This document shows positions 33,328 to 41,295 of a DNA stretch of 64,000 nt, one piece after another; the stretch's first letter is position 1; each line of letters starts with the position of its first letter. The translations under genes and the position numbers were made by a program. Origin of the DNA: Scatacola_A faecigallinarum (GTDB taxonomy: Bacteria > Pseudomonadota > Alphaproteobacteria > RF32 > CAG-239); contig DVOM01000027.1 of the NCBI GenBank assembly GCA_018713605.1, positions 1 to 64,000 of the forward strand. Reading direction: 5' to 3'. The notes beneath the pieces are model-generated. The model made no database searches. It was not told the DNA's origin and saw only the letters and a list, made by a program, of their open reading frames with translations.

Positions 33328-34299
33328 ATGGACAACAAAATGAAACTCATCGAAAAAATCTTTTCCGTAAAGAACAGAAAAAACCACAAAATCGTACATC
33401 TTCTGTTTTTCCGCATGAAATTCCGCCAGCAGGTTTCCAATCAGGAACTGCTGAACAAAATCAACGCCATTCTGTGCAACGAAGAAAAAATCATCGGCAA
33501 GCTTGTCGAAACGTCCAAACCCAAAAAGGGAAAAGCCTTTTTGCCTTTTCTGTCGCTTCATCTGGTAGACAAATGTAACAACAACTGCGAAAGCTGCTCA
33601 CACTTCTGCACTTTGGCCGACAACTTTATCCTCAATCCGTCCGACTATGAAAAGGATTTGACCATCCTGGCACACAAGTTCAACGTCGGCGAAATAGACC
33701 TGATGGGAGGCGAACCCCTTCTTCACCCGCAAATTGTCAAAATTTTCGACATTACTCGCCGAATTCTGCCCCAAACTTTCATCTGCCTGCATACAAACGG
33801 CATTCTCCTGACCAAAATGCCCGACGAATTCTGGGAAGCCTGCCAAAAAAACAAAATTGCCTTCAAAATTACCAAATATCCTGTCATGAAAAACTTTTCC
33901 GAAGTTGTCGATTTATGTCTCCGCAACGAAATCAGAATTGAAACGCTGATTAACGGCAACGAATTTCTGCATTGGATGGATCGCAGCGGCAACGGACAGA
34001 TTGAAGAAAATTTTCACGCTTGCAAGTCCAAATTCGGCTGTTGCTACATTCTCAGGAACTCAAAACTCTATACCTGTCCGACAGCCTGTTATATGGATTA
34101 CTACAACCGCTATTTCAACACGGAACTCCCGGTCGAAACCGGCATCGACATTATTTATTCCTCTCCCGAAGAAATTTTGAATTATCTGAAAACACCGCTT
34201 TCCTGCTGTCGCTACTGCCGAAACGTAAACAAGCTGAAACGAAGACCATGGAAACGTTCGCAAAGAAAAATTGACGAATGGGAGGATGCGGAAGCATAA
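33328..34299 (+). CDS. Radical SAM protein of the glycan locus
   Basis: The 323-residue protein carries a radical-SAM cluster motif CNNNCESC followed by SHFC (about residues 84-95), in the CxxxCxxCxHF form seen in radical SAM enzymes of capsule loci, then MGGEPLLHP. More cysteines near the C-terminus (CKSKFGCCYI, CPTACYMDYY, CCRYCRN) may bind a further cluster. The N-terminus bears FSVKNRKNHKIVHLLFFRMKF, the locus tag. It probably modifies a sugar or lipid-linked glycan. It lies 13 bp after the fusion gene and overlaps the next start by 1 bp; no strong ribosome binding site is visible. Confidence 0.82.
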   Translation: MDNKMKLIEKIFSVKNRKNHKIVHLLFFRMKFRQQVSNQELLNKINAILCNEEKIIGKLVETSKPKKGKAFLPFLSLHLVDKCNNNCESCSHFCTLADNFILNPSDYEKDLTILAHKFNVGEIDLMGGEPLLHPQIVKIFDITRRILPQTFICLHTNGILLTKMPDEFWEACQKNKIAFKITKYPVMKNFSEVVDLCLRNEIRIETLINGNEFLHWMDRSGNGQIEENFHACKSKFGCCYILRNSKLYTCPTACYMDYYNRYFNTELPVETGIDIIYSSPEEILNYLKTPLSCCRYCRNVNKLKRRPWKRSQRKIDEWEDAEA

Positions 34300-35066
34300 T
34301 GACCACCGGCCTCATTTTCGACATTAAGGAATTTGCCATCAACGACGGACCGGGCATAAGGCTGACCGTCTTCATGAAAGGCTGCCCGCTGCGTTGCGCC
34401 TGGTGTCACAATCCGGAAGGCATTTCGCCGCAGCCGCAGCTCAACCGGAAAACCGGCTGCATGGTCGGAAAGGAATACACGGTCGAAGAACTGGCCCGCC
34501 GCATATGCAAATTCAGGGACGTTTTTGACCTTTCCGGCGGCGGTGTAACCTTTTCCGGCGGCGAACCGACCCGCCAGCCTGAATTTGTCGAAGCCTGCGC
34601 CCTGCGTTTGAACGGTATTCACAAAACACTGGACACCTCCGGTTTTTGCCCATCTGCAACTTTTCGCCGGCTGCTCGGCGTCTTCGATTTGGTTTATTAC
34701 GACCTCAAACTGGCCGACACCGCCGCACATCAGCGCTTTACCGGCCGGAGCAACCTTCAGATTCTGGAAAATCTGCATATTCTGGACGAAAGCGGAGTTC
34801 CTTACCATATCAGAATCCCTCTGATTCCCGAGATTACCGATACCGAAAAAAATCTGTCCGGACTTTTAGATATCCTTGCCAGCCTCCGCAACAAACCGCT
34901 GCGCGTCGACCCGCTGCCCTACAACATCCTTGCCGGCGGCAAATACGATTCGTACGGGATGGCTTATCCGCTTCAAAACGCATCAGCCGAAAACAATCAG
35001 GACAACATTGTCCGTTTTAAAGCCGAACTGCGCAAACGAAATATAAACATTATGGGAGAACAATAA
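34299..35066 (+). CDS. Glycyl-radical enzyme activating protein
   Basis: This radical SAM enzyme installs the glycyl radical on its partner encoded next. The 255-residue protein starts at ATG 34299, overlapping the preceding stop (TAATG). It has the activase pattern IKEFAINDGPGIRLTVFMKG, CPLRCAWCHNPEG (CxxxCxxC cluster) and FSGGEPTRQPEF. It lacks the two-cluster ferredoxin insert common in eliminase activases; only one Cys occurs in the shortened linker, as in pyruvate formate-lyase activase. The stop is 1 bp from the glycyl radical enzyme gene. Confidence 0.93.
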   Translation: MTTGLIFDIKEFAINDGPGIRLTVFMKGCPLRCAWCHNPEGISPQPQLNRKTGCMVGKEYTVEELARRICKFRDVFDLSGGGVTFSGGEPTRQPEFVEACALRLNGIHKTLDTSGFCPSATFRRLLGVFDLVYYDLKLADTAAHQRFTGRSNLQILENLHILDESGVPYHIRIPLIPEITDTEKNLSGLLDILASLRNKPLRVDPLPYNILAGGKYDSYGMAYPLQNASAENNQDNIVRFKAELRKRNINIMGEQ

Positions 35067-35067
35067 G

Positions 35068-37155
35068 ATGCTTACCGAACGCCTGCAGAAAATGCGCGAC
35101 TTTACCCAACAGAGGAAATACAAACAGTTCCGAACCGATTTTAACGAAAACGGCACCAAACTGCTGCGCAAACTGAACTGGGACTTTACCCAGCGCAGCG
35201 CCTGGCTGCTTAAGGAAATGTGCCGGGCTGAAGACCCAATCGTTTTTCCCGGCGAAAAAATCGGTTTCATCCGTACCAAAAACAGGCTTCCCGTTTATTG
35301 TGACCCCAAGGCCGTGCGCAAATATGTCGGCAAAAACAAACATCTTTTCGCCGAACCGTTTCACAACATCTGCCCCGACTACGCCATTCTTCTCAACGAA
35401 GGGCTGGAAGAAAAGCGTCGGCAGGCCGAAACCCGCCTGTCCGGAGCCGGAAAAAGGGAAAAAATATTTTTAAACGGCGTCATCACGACCATCGACGCGG
35501 TTCTCAACCTTGCGCAAAGATACAAAGTCGCCGCCGAAGCGGCCGGCAATCGGACCGTCGCCGCGCTTTTCGACCGCGTACCTCGCTTCCCGGCCGCAGA
35601 TTTCCACGAAGCGCTGCAGTCTGTCCGCTTCATTTCCTCAATTTTCAACATGGCCGACAACTACCAGTTCGGATTCGGCCGAATGGACCAATACCTCTAT
35701 CCTTTTTATGAAAAAGACCTGAAAACCGGCCGGCTGACTCGCGAAACCGCCGCGGAACTCCTTGCCGAATTTTTCATTTCTCTGAACAAGGACACCGATT
35801 TGTACCGCGGCGTTCAGCAGGGCGACAACGGCCAGAGCCTGATGCTCGGCGGCTGCAAACCCGAAGACGGCAGCTCCGCCGTTAACGATTTGACCTACCT
35901 GATTATGGAAGTGTCCAAAGAACTGAAACTCATCGACCCGAAAATTAATCTGCGCATCGACAGCCATACGCCTGACGACCTGCTCGAACTCGGCTGTGAA
36001 CTGACCAAATGCGGCCTTGGTTTTCCGCAGTATTCCAACGATGAGGTCGTCATTCCGGCGCTGGTCAAAAAAGGTTACGCCCTCAAAGACGCCCGCAACT
36101 ATACCGTTGCCGCCTGCTGGGAATTTATCATTCCCGGCAAAGGTATCGAAATTGTTAATCAGGGCGCCGTTTCAATGCCTTACGCCGTCGATGACGCTTT
36201 TGAAAAGGCCATGGCCGCCCGCGGTTCGTTCCGCCCGAAAAAATTCCTCTCGTTAATTCAAAAAAGCATGGAAAAACAAATCAAAAACATCTTGCGTAAA
36301 CGCGACATCCGCACTTTGCCCTCGCCTTTCGCTTCAATTTTCTTTCACGGCAGCATTGAAAACCGGCGCGACGCTTCGGAATGTGTTCCGTACCGCAACA
36401 TCGGCATTCACGGTGCCGGCTCCGCCAATGCCGCCGACGCCTTAGCCGCAATCCGCCTGACTTATGAGGAAGAAGGAACAAACGGCCTGAAAAAACTGCA
36501 GGAAGCCAAACGCAGAAATTTTGAAGGCTGTGAAGAACTTCGGCACAGACTGCATGACGAGATGCCCAAAGTCGGCAACGCGGACGCCGCGGTTGACAGC
36601 GAGCTTCGCTTCCTGTTCGACTGCTTTGCCGACGCGGCCGACAAATTTTCCGACGACAAACGAAAAATCCGCCCCGGCAGCGGCTCTGCCATGTATTACA
36701 TCTGGCTGGTCAACAACAATTCTCCCTGGGCTTTCGAGCCAAAAGTCAAAGCCACGGCCGACGGACGCCTTAACGGCGAAGCCTTTTCCACCAGCCTGGC
36801 ACCGTCTCAGGGTATAAAGGTCGACGGCGTTCTCAGCGTGCTCAAGTCCTATTCCGTCATTGACTATTCGCGGATTATGAACGGCGGCCCGATAACCATT
36901 GAACTTTCGCCGTCCGTTTTCAAATCGGACGACGGCATCAAAAAACTGGCCGGCCTGATAAAATATTTCGTCAAACTCGGCGACCAGCAGCTGCAATTGA
37001 ATGTCCTTGACGCTTCGGTGCTTGAAGACGCCATCGCCCACCCTGAAAAACACCGCAACCTGATTGTCCGCGTCTGGGGCTGGAGCGGCTATTTTACCGA
37101 ACTTGCGCCGGAATATCAGCAGCATGTCCTGAATCGCCACAAATATAACATTTGA
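35068..37155 (+). CDS. Short glycyl radical enzyme with a Cys-Trp-Glu active site
   Basis: The 695-residue protein is a PFL-like ten-strand barrel enzyme. The thiyl cysteine lies in VAACWEFIIPGKG (C350, E352), and the glycyl radical loop is RVWGWSGYF (G671), 25 residues from the C-terminus. The CxE pattern points to an eliminase (dehydratase or lyase) rather than pyruvate formate-lyase, which has CC. Both Trp next to the Cys and the 695 length (most families 750-900) are unusual. I cannot assign a substrate. It ends a five-gene operon for glycan modification and follows its activase directly. It requires anaerobic conditions. Confidence 0.88.
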   Translation: MLTERLQKMRDFTQQRKYKQFRTDFNENGTKLLRKLNWDFTQRSAWLLKEMCRAEDPIVFPGEKIGFIRTKNRLPVYCDPKAVRKYVGKNKHLFAEPFHNICPDYAILLNEGLEEKRRQAETRLSGAGKREKIFLNGVITTIDAVLNLAQRYKVAAEAAGNRTVAALFDRVPRFPAADFHEALQSVRFISSIFNMADNYQFGFGRMDQYLYPFYEKDLKTGRLTRETAAELLAEFFISLNKDTDLYRGVQQGDNGQSLMLGGCKPEDGSSAVNDLTYLIMEVSKELKLIDPKINLRIDSHTPDDLLELGCELTKCGLGFPQYSNDEVVIPALVKKGYALKDARNYTVAACWEFIIPGKGIEIVNQGAVSMPYAVDDAFEKAMAARGSFRPKKFLSLIQKSMEKQIKNILRKRDIRTLPSPFASIFFHGSIENRRDASECVPYRNIGIHGAGSANAADALAAIRLTYEEEGTNGLKKLQEAKRRNFEGCEELRHRLHDEMPKVGNADAAVDSELRFLFDCFADAADKFSDDKRKIRPGSGSAMYYIWLVNNNSPWAFEPKVKATADGRLNGEAFSTSLAPSQGIKVDGVLSVLKSYSVIDYSRIMNGGPITIELSPSVFKSDDGIKKLAGLIKYFVKLGDQQLQLNVLDASVLEDAIAHPEKHRNLIVRVWGWSGYFTELAPEYQQHVLNRHKYNI

Positions 37156-37177
37156 CCGGGAGAACCTAAATTTATCA

Positions 37178-37206
37178 TTGACATTGAATCCTCCGTAAGC
37201 TATAAA
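37178..37206 (+). promoter_or_regulatory. Strong promoter of tRNA-Thr
   Basis: TTGACA (37178-37183) and TATAAA (37201-37206) with a 17-bp spacer, 12 bp before the tRNA. Confidence 0.85.
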
Positions 37207-37218
37207 AACTGAGTTAAG

Positions 37219-37294
37219 GCCGACTTAGCTCAGTTGGTAGAGCTACTGATTTGTAATCAGTGGGTCGGGGGTTCAAGTCCCTCAGTCGGCACCA
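37219..37294 (+). tRNA. tRNA-Thr (anticodon TGT)
   Basis: A 76-nt cloverleaf with acceptor arms GCCGACT/AGTCGGC, D-loop AGCTCAGTTGGTAGAGC, anticodon loop TTTGTAA, T-loop GTTCAAG and encoded CCA. It reads ACA. Its 3' 20 nt are repeated twice downstream. Confidence 0.97.
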
Positions 37295-37690
37295 TAAAAA
37301 AATCTCCTTATACGGAGGTTTTTTTTTATGGTATAAATTTTTGGGACTTGAACCCAGGCGGGCGCGAACCGATAGAAAACACCGCTGCTCCGGTGTTTTC
37401 GTTGTGAGCGGTGATGGTTTGTCGCCGAGCAAACAAGCCTATGCGAAGTGCGCGAGGCATACAAACCGAACTCCCCAAGTCCCTCAGTCGGCACCATAAA
37501 AAAACCTCCTTATACGGAGGTTTTTTTTATGGTATAAATTTTTGGGACTTGAACCTAGGCGGGCGCGAACCGATAGAAAACACCGCTGCTCCGATGTTTT
37601 CGTTGCGAGCGGTGATGGTTTGTCGCCGAGCAAACAAGCCTATGCGAAGTGCGCAAGGCATACAAACCGAACTCCCCAAGTCCCTCAAAT
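37275..37690 (+). repeat. Tandem duplication of the tRNA-Thr 3' end and flank
   Basis: The block starting AAGTCCCTCAGTCGGCACC at 37275 recurs at 37477 (period 202 bp) and starts again at 37678, where it breaks into AAATCGG. Each unit holds the tRNA 3' end, the terminator and a conserved stretch (GCGCGAACCGATAGAAAACA). The copies lack the 5' part of the tRNA and are not functional tRNAs. Such 3' remnants usually mark repeated integration or excision at a tRNA site or local slippage. Nothing else is seen up to 37821. Confidence 0.8.
37303..37328 (+). terminator. Terminator of tRNA-Thr
   Basis: CTCC/GGAG stem around TTATAC, followed by nine T. A second copy with CCTCC/GGAGG arms recurs near 37505-37530. 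Confidence 0.75.
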
Positions 37691-37821
37691 CGGCTCTTCA
37701 AAAAAAGTTCTGCCGATTTAATCAATCCCGCAAAATATTTTCCCGATTTAAATTGATATTTAAACATTTTTATACCATATTGAAAACTGATATATAAAAA
37801 AGTTGTAAATGAGAGGTTTTG

Positions 37822-38781
37822 ATGGCATTTAAAACAAAGCGGCTGCTGAAAAAAATCGTATCCTGGTCCGGCTTATTCTTCTTTGTCGTGGCGGCTTACA
37901 TGATTTACCACCAGCTTTCCAAATATAAGCTTGAAGACATTAAGGACGCGCTTGTCAGCATTCCGGCACACAATTTGTTTTTAGCCTGCATGGCCTCGCT
38001 CGGCGGTTATGTCGCCTTGTCCTCTTATGACTTTCTGGCTCTGAAATACATCGGCCGCAAACTGGCGCCCTGGAAATGGATTTTTGCCGGATTTATCGGC
38101 TTTTCCATCAGCAACAACGCCGGCCATGCCATCGTTTCCGGCGGCGCAATCCGTTACCGGCTCTACACGCGCTGGCGTTTCCACGCTTCCGAAATCGTCC
38201 GCATGGTCACTTTTTCCGGTTTTACCTATCTGGTCGCCTGTTTCTTTCTGATTATTCTCGGCTATTTTCTGACGCCGGATCACGCTTTCGGCGAAGGTTC
38301 GGTTTCGCACCTGACCACTCTGACCGTAACGGTCATCTCCGCACTCGGCCTGCTGATTTATTTCGGCGCGTCGCTGTTTTACAAAAAGCCCATAATCATC
38401 AAAGACGTCGAATTTGACATTCCCTCTTTCAAAATGGCGCTGGCGCAGGTTTTCATCGGCGGTGCCGACATTCTGCTCGCCTCTCTGGTCCTGTACTACT
38501 CGCTCACGCCTTTCATGGACATTCCGTTTGACGTCTTTATCGGCGTTTTCATCATCGCGCAGGTTCTCGGCGTGTTCAGTCAGGTTCCGGGCGGTCTGGG
38601 CGTTTTCGAAGGTCTGTTCCTGTACATTATTCCGGGCGACCATAACCAGGCGCTGATTTTCGGTGCCCTGATTGCCTACCGCATTATCTACTACCTTTTC
38701 CCGCTGATTATCTCCGGCATTGTCCTGTTTACCTACGAATGGTACACAAACTACTCCCGAAACCGGCGTTTGAGCAAATAA
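37822..38781 (+). CDS. Flippase-like membrane protein (UPF0104/LPG-synthase TM family)
   Basis: The 319-residue protein has about eight hydrophobic helices and the family signature of lysylphosphatidylglycerol-synthase transmembrane regions: GGYVALSSYDFLALKYI, FSISNNAGHAIVSGGAIRYRLYTRWR and VFSQVPGGLGVFEGLFL. The catalytic domain of MprF is absent, so the protein is not an aminoacyl-PG synthase. Family members are proposed lipid flippases. The ATG at 37822 has GAGAGG upstream. It ends in a strong bidirectional terminator shared with the histidine kinase gene. Confidence 0.85.
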   Translation: MAFKTKRLLKKIVSWSGLFFFVVAAYMIYHQLSKYKLEDIKDALVSIPAHNLFLACMASLGGYVALSSYDFLALKYIGRKLAPWKWIFAGFIGFSISNNAGHAIVSGGAIRYRLYTRWRFHASEIVRMVTFSGFTYLVACFFLIILGYFLTPDHAFGEGSVSHLTTLTVTVISALGLLIYFGASLFYKKPIIIKDVEFDIPSFKMALAQVFIGGADILLASLVLYYSLTPFMDIPFDVFIGVFIIAQVLGVFSQVPGGLGVFEGLFLYIIPGDHNQALIFGALIAYRIIYYLFPLIISGIVLFTYEWYTNYSRNRRLSK

Positions 38782-38785
38782 GCGA

Positions 38786-38809
38786 AGCCCCTCTTCCGAG
38801 GGGCTTTTT
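38786..38809. terminator. Bidirectional terminator
   Basis: AGCCCCTC/GAGGGGCT stem with TTCC loop and T run; separates the convergent flippase-like and histidine kinase genes. Confidence 0.85.
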
Positions 38810-38810
38810 C

Positions 38811-40157
38811 TCATTTTGCAATCCGAACGCTGAAACCGTCGGGTGTATTGGCAAATTCCAGACGGCAGCCGTAATGCCCCGCAATCCGTTTGACAATCGA
38901 CAGCCCCAATCCGCTGCCGGAAACTTTCTGACCGGCCGGACGGAAGAAACGCTCGCTCAGATGCCCGATTGTTTCATCGTCAACCGACACGCCGGAATTA
39001 ACCACCGTCAGAGCGTCCGCCGCAACCGCAATTTTTACTGAGGCGCCTTCCGGACTGTATTTCAGGGCGTTGTCCAGCAGATTTCGCATCAACAGCGTCC
39101 ATAACAGCGGATTGCCGCGCTCAACCGGCCCTGTTTTGCCGATTTCAACGGAAACGTTGATTTTTTTTGCCGCAATCGCCGCCGCATAATCAACCTGCAA
39201 ATCATCGGCAATCTGCTGCCAGTTGATGTTTTCGCAATGCTCGTCATATATGCCGAAAGCCGTATCCACCTTGGACAATACCAGCAACTGCTCGACCAGA
39301 CGCGATGAACGCTCAATGCCTTTCTGCAGCTTATCCAAAGCCTCGGCACGCATTTTTTCGTCATTGCCGGCCATTTCCGCCACTTCCAGCTGCACCTGCA
39401 AAGCCGTCAGCGGCGTCCGCAGTTCATGCGCGGCATCGGCAACGAAACGACGTTCGCCGGCCAGCATGCCTTCAATCCGTGCCATCTGTATGTTCATTGC
39501 CTTAACCAAAGGCAGAATTTCTGCCGGAATGCCTTTCTCTTCCAAAGGCGACAGATCCCCGCTGCCACGGCTTTTCAGACTGTCGGCCAGATTGCCCAGC
39601 GGCCGAAATTCCCGGGTCAGTACAGCCACAATCATAACCATCAGCACAAACAGCCCCGCCGCCCACGGAATCATAAATTCTTCGGTCATGTCCCAGACCA
39701 CGTCGGCCCGGTATTCCTCCTCCTGACCGACCGCAATATAAAATTTGCCGTCCGCGGACTGCAGCCAGACAATCCGCCATTCGTCGTCACCGTCGACAAT
39801 CTGCCGGATAAAGCTTCCCGTTGCCGGCAAAAAGCCAAAATCTTTGCCATTCTCGTTATCATGAAAAACCAAACGGCCGTCCCGGTCAAAAACCGCAAAG
39901 CCGATGGCCTCGTCCTCATCGTCGGCATTATGAACATTCTCAATCATCTGGTCGGTAATTTTCTGTGCCCCGGCCGCCAGTCCGCTCCAGTCCGCCCCGG
40001 CCAGCTGTCTGGCCAGCGCCATCTGGTAGGTGTCGAAAAACTCGTCGACCTTTTCTTTGGTTTCTTTCCACGACAAAACGCCCGCAGCCAGCCAAACGAC
40101 GCAGGAAATCCCTATAAAACAGACGATCAGCCTTAATCTCAAACTGAGCTTATTCAT
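38811..40157 (-). CDS. Sensor histidine kinase, QseC-like
   Basis: A membrane sensor kinase with two transmembrane helices (about 8-28 and 163-182) flanking a periplasmic domain (30-160), then HAMP-like region, HisKA dimerisation with H244 in HELRTPLTAL, and HATPase with LLDNALKYSPEGAS and SGLGLSIVKRIAG. The 448-residue architecture and the ygiW-qseB-qseC-like gene order suggest a QseC relative, though the signal it senses is unknown. The start overlaps the response-regulator stop by 4 bp. Confidence 0.9.
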   Translation of the reverse strand: MNKLSLRLRLIVCFIGISCVVWLAAGVLSWKETKEKVDEFFDTYQMALARQLAGADWSGLAAGAQKITDQMIENVHNADDEDEAIGFAVFDRDGRLVFHDNENGKDFGFLPATGSFIRQIVDGDDEWRIVWLQSADGKFYIAVGQEEEYRADVVWDMTEEFMIPWAAGLFVLMVMIVAVLTREFRPLGNLADSLKSRGSGDLSPLEEKGIPAEILPLVKAMNIQMARIEGMLAGERRFVADAAHELRTPLTALQVQLEVAEMAGNDEKMRAEALDKLQKGIERSSRLVEQLLVLSKVDTAFGIYDEHCENINWQQIADDLQVDYAAAIAAKKINVSVEIGKTGPVERGNPLLWTLLMRNLLDNALKYSPEGASVKIAVAADALTVVNSGVSVDDETIGHLSERFFRPAGQKVSGSGLGLSIVKRIAGHYGCRLEFANTPDGFSVRIAK

Positions 40158-40813
40158 TCGTCCCCCAATATATAGCCGATTTTATTCACGGTTTTTACAA
40201 TGTCCCGGCCGAGCTTTTTGCGCAGATGATGAATGTGCACTTCCACCGCATTGCTCGAAACCTCTTCGTCCCAGGAATAAATTTTGTTCTCTATCGTTTC
40301 TTTCGACAACACGCGGTTTTTGTTCAAAAGCAGCAGTTCCAGCAGCGCCAGTTCCTTCGGCGCCAGAACCGTTTCCTTTCCGTCCAGGCGAACTTTGCGC
40401 GTCTGCGGATCAAATTCGATTTTTCCGTGCCGGATAACCGGAGCAGCCAGCCCGCCGCTGCGGCGGATAAGCGCATTCAGCCGCGCCTGCACCTCTTTCA
40501 GGGCAAAAGGCTTGCCCAGATAATCGTCGGCGCCGCTGTTCAAACCGGCAATCCTCTGGTCGACGTCGCCGCGTGCCGTCAAAATCAGCACCGGTTCTTT
40601 TCTGTTTTTATGCCGCCAGTCCTGCAAAATCGCCAGACCGTCCTTTTTCGGCAGGCCCAAATCGAGGATGACTGCGGCATACGGAGCCTGAAACAAGGCC
40701 TCTTCTCCCTCGGCGCCGTCCGTAAACCAGTCGACGCTGAATCCGAGCTTTTCCAATCCGACCTTTAATCCGTCCCCGATAAGGGCATCATCCTCGATAA
40801 GCAATATACGCAT
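40154..40813 (-). CDS. Response regulator, OmpR/PhoB family (QseB-like)
   Basis: The 219-residue protein has a receiver domain (phospho-acceptor Asp in AVILDLGLPKKDG, about 51; Thr in LTARGD; Lys in LGKPFALKEV) and a winged-helix DNA-binding C-domain (VLSKETIENKIYSW, SNAVEVHIHHLRKKLG). It is encoded between the BOF protein and its kinase and is translationally coupled to the kinase, so it likely controls this operon and envelope genes. Confidence 0.92.
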   Translation of the reverse strand: MRILLIEDDALIGDGLKVGLEKLGFSVDWFTDGAEGEEALFQAPYAAVILDLGLPKKDGLAILQDWRHKNRKEPVLILTARGDVDQRIAGLNSGADDYLGKPFALKEVQARLNALIRRSGGLAAPVIRHGKIEFDPQTRKVRLDGKETVLAPKELALLELLLLNKNRVLSKETIENKIYSWDEEVSSNAVEVHIHHLRKKLGRDIVKTVNKIGYILGDE

Positions 40814-40828
40814 TTGGGCTCCCTGTTC

Positions 40829-41191
40829 CTATTTCTTCAGCGCAATGCTGTCAACGTCAATCTTGGTATCCTTAAACATTTCCTTGTCAATCTCGCCGTT
40901 CAGAATAACCGTGTCCTGCGGCGTAACGTTCAGGCCTCTCCAGTCTTCGTTGTCAATTTCGACCGTAACCGTACCGGAAGCGTCCTTGAACAGATATTTT
41001 TCATCGCCGAGGCTTCTTTCAATCTGTCCGACCAGAACAACGGCGGTGTCGTCATTAAGCTTCAGGGCATCGGCCACGCTCATCGGCGCCAGACCCGGCC
41101 CCTGAAAACCGCCGGAAACCATCTGAGCCGAAGCCGCGCCGCTCATTCCCAGAGCCAAAGCCAAAGCCGATACTGCAAAAATCTTTTTCAT
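40829..41191 (-). CDS. Periplasmic OB-fold (BOF) stress protein, YgiW-like
   Basis: The 120-residue product has a clear signal peptide (MKKIFAVSALALALGMSGAASA) and a BOF/YgiW-YdeI domain: GLAPMSVADALKLNDDTAVVLVG, LFKDASGTVTVEID and INGEID-like end. In enterobacteria YgiW is encoded beside qseBC and responds to envelope stress. The start at 41191 has AAGGAG upstream; a longer frame is spurious. It leads the two-component operon, 15 bp before the regulator. Confidence 0.9.
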   Translation of the reverse strand: MKKIFAVSALALALGMSGAASAQMVSGGFQGPGLAPMSVADALKLNDDTAVVLVGQIERSLGDEKYLFKDASGTVTVEIDNEDWRGLNVTPQDTVILNGEIDKEMFKDTKIDVDSIALKK

Positions 41192-41295
41192 GTTTTTTCT
41201 CCTTGAATAAAAAGTTAAGTTGTTCGTTATTACATGGTCAGTACAACAATCTGAACTTAAGGAACGCTTAAGGATAAAATAATTTTTCAATTTTT

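Noticed and set aside
35068..37155. Pyruvate formate-lyase
   Set aside because: It lacks the Cys-Cys pair; the CxE active site is that of eliminase-type glycyl radical enzymes.
37411..37797. 128-residue ORF in the tRNA-Thr repeat region
   Set aside because: It spans duplicated tRNA fragments and terminators and has no ribosome binding site.
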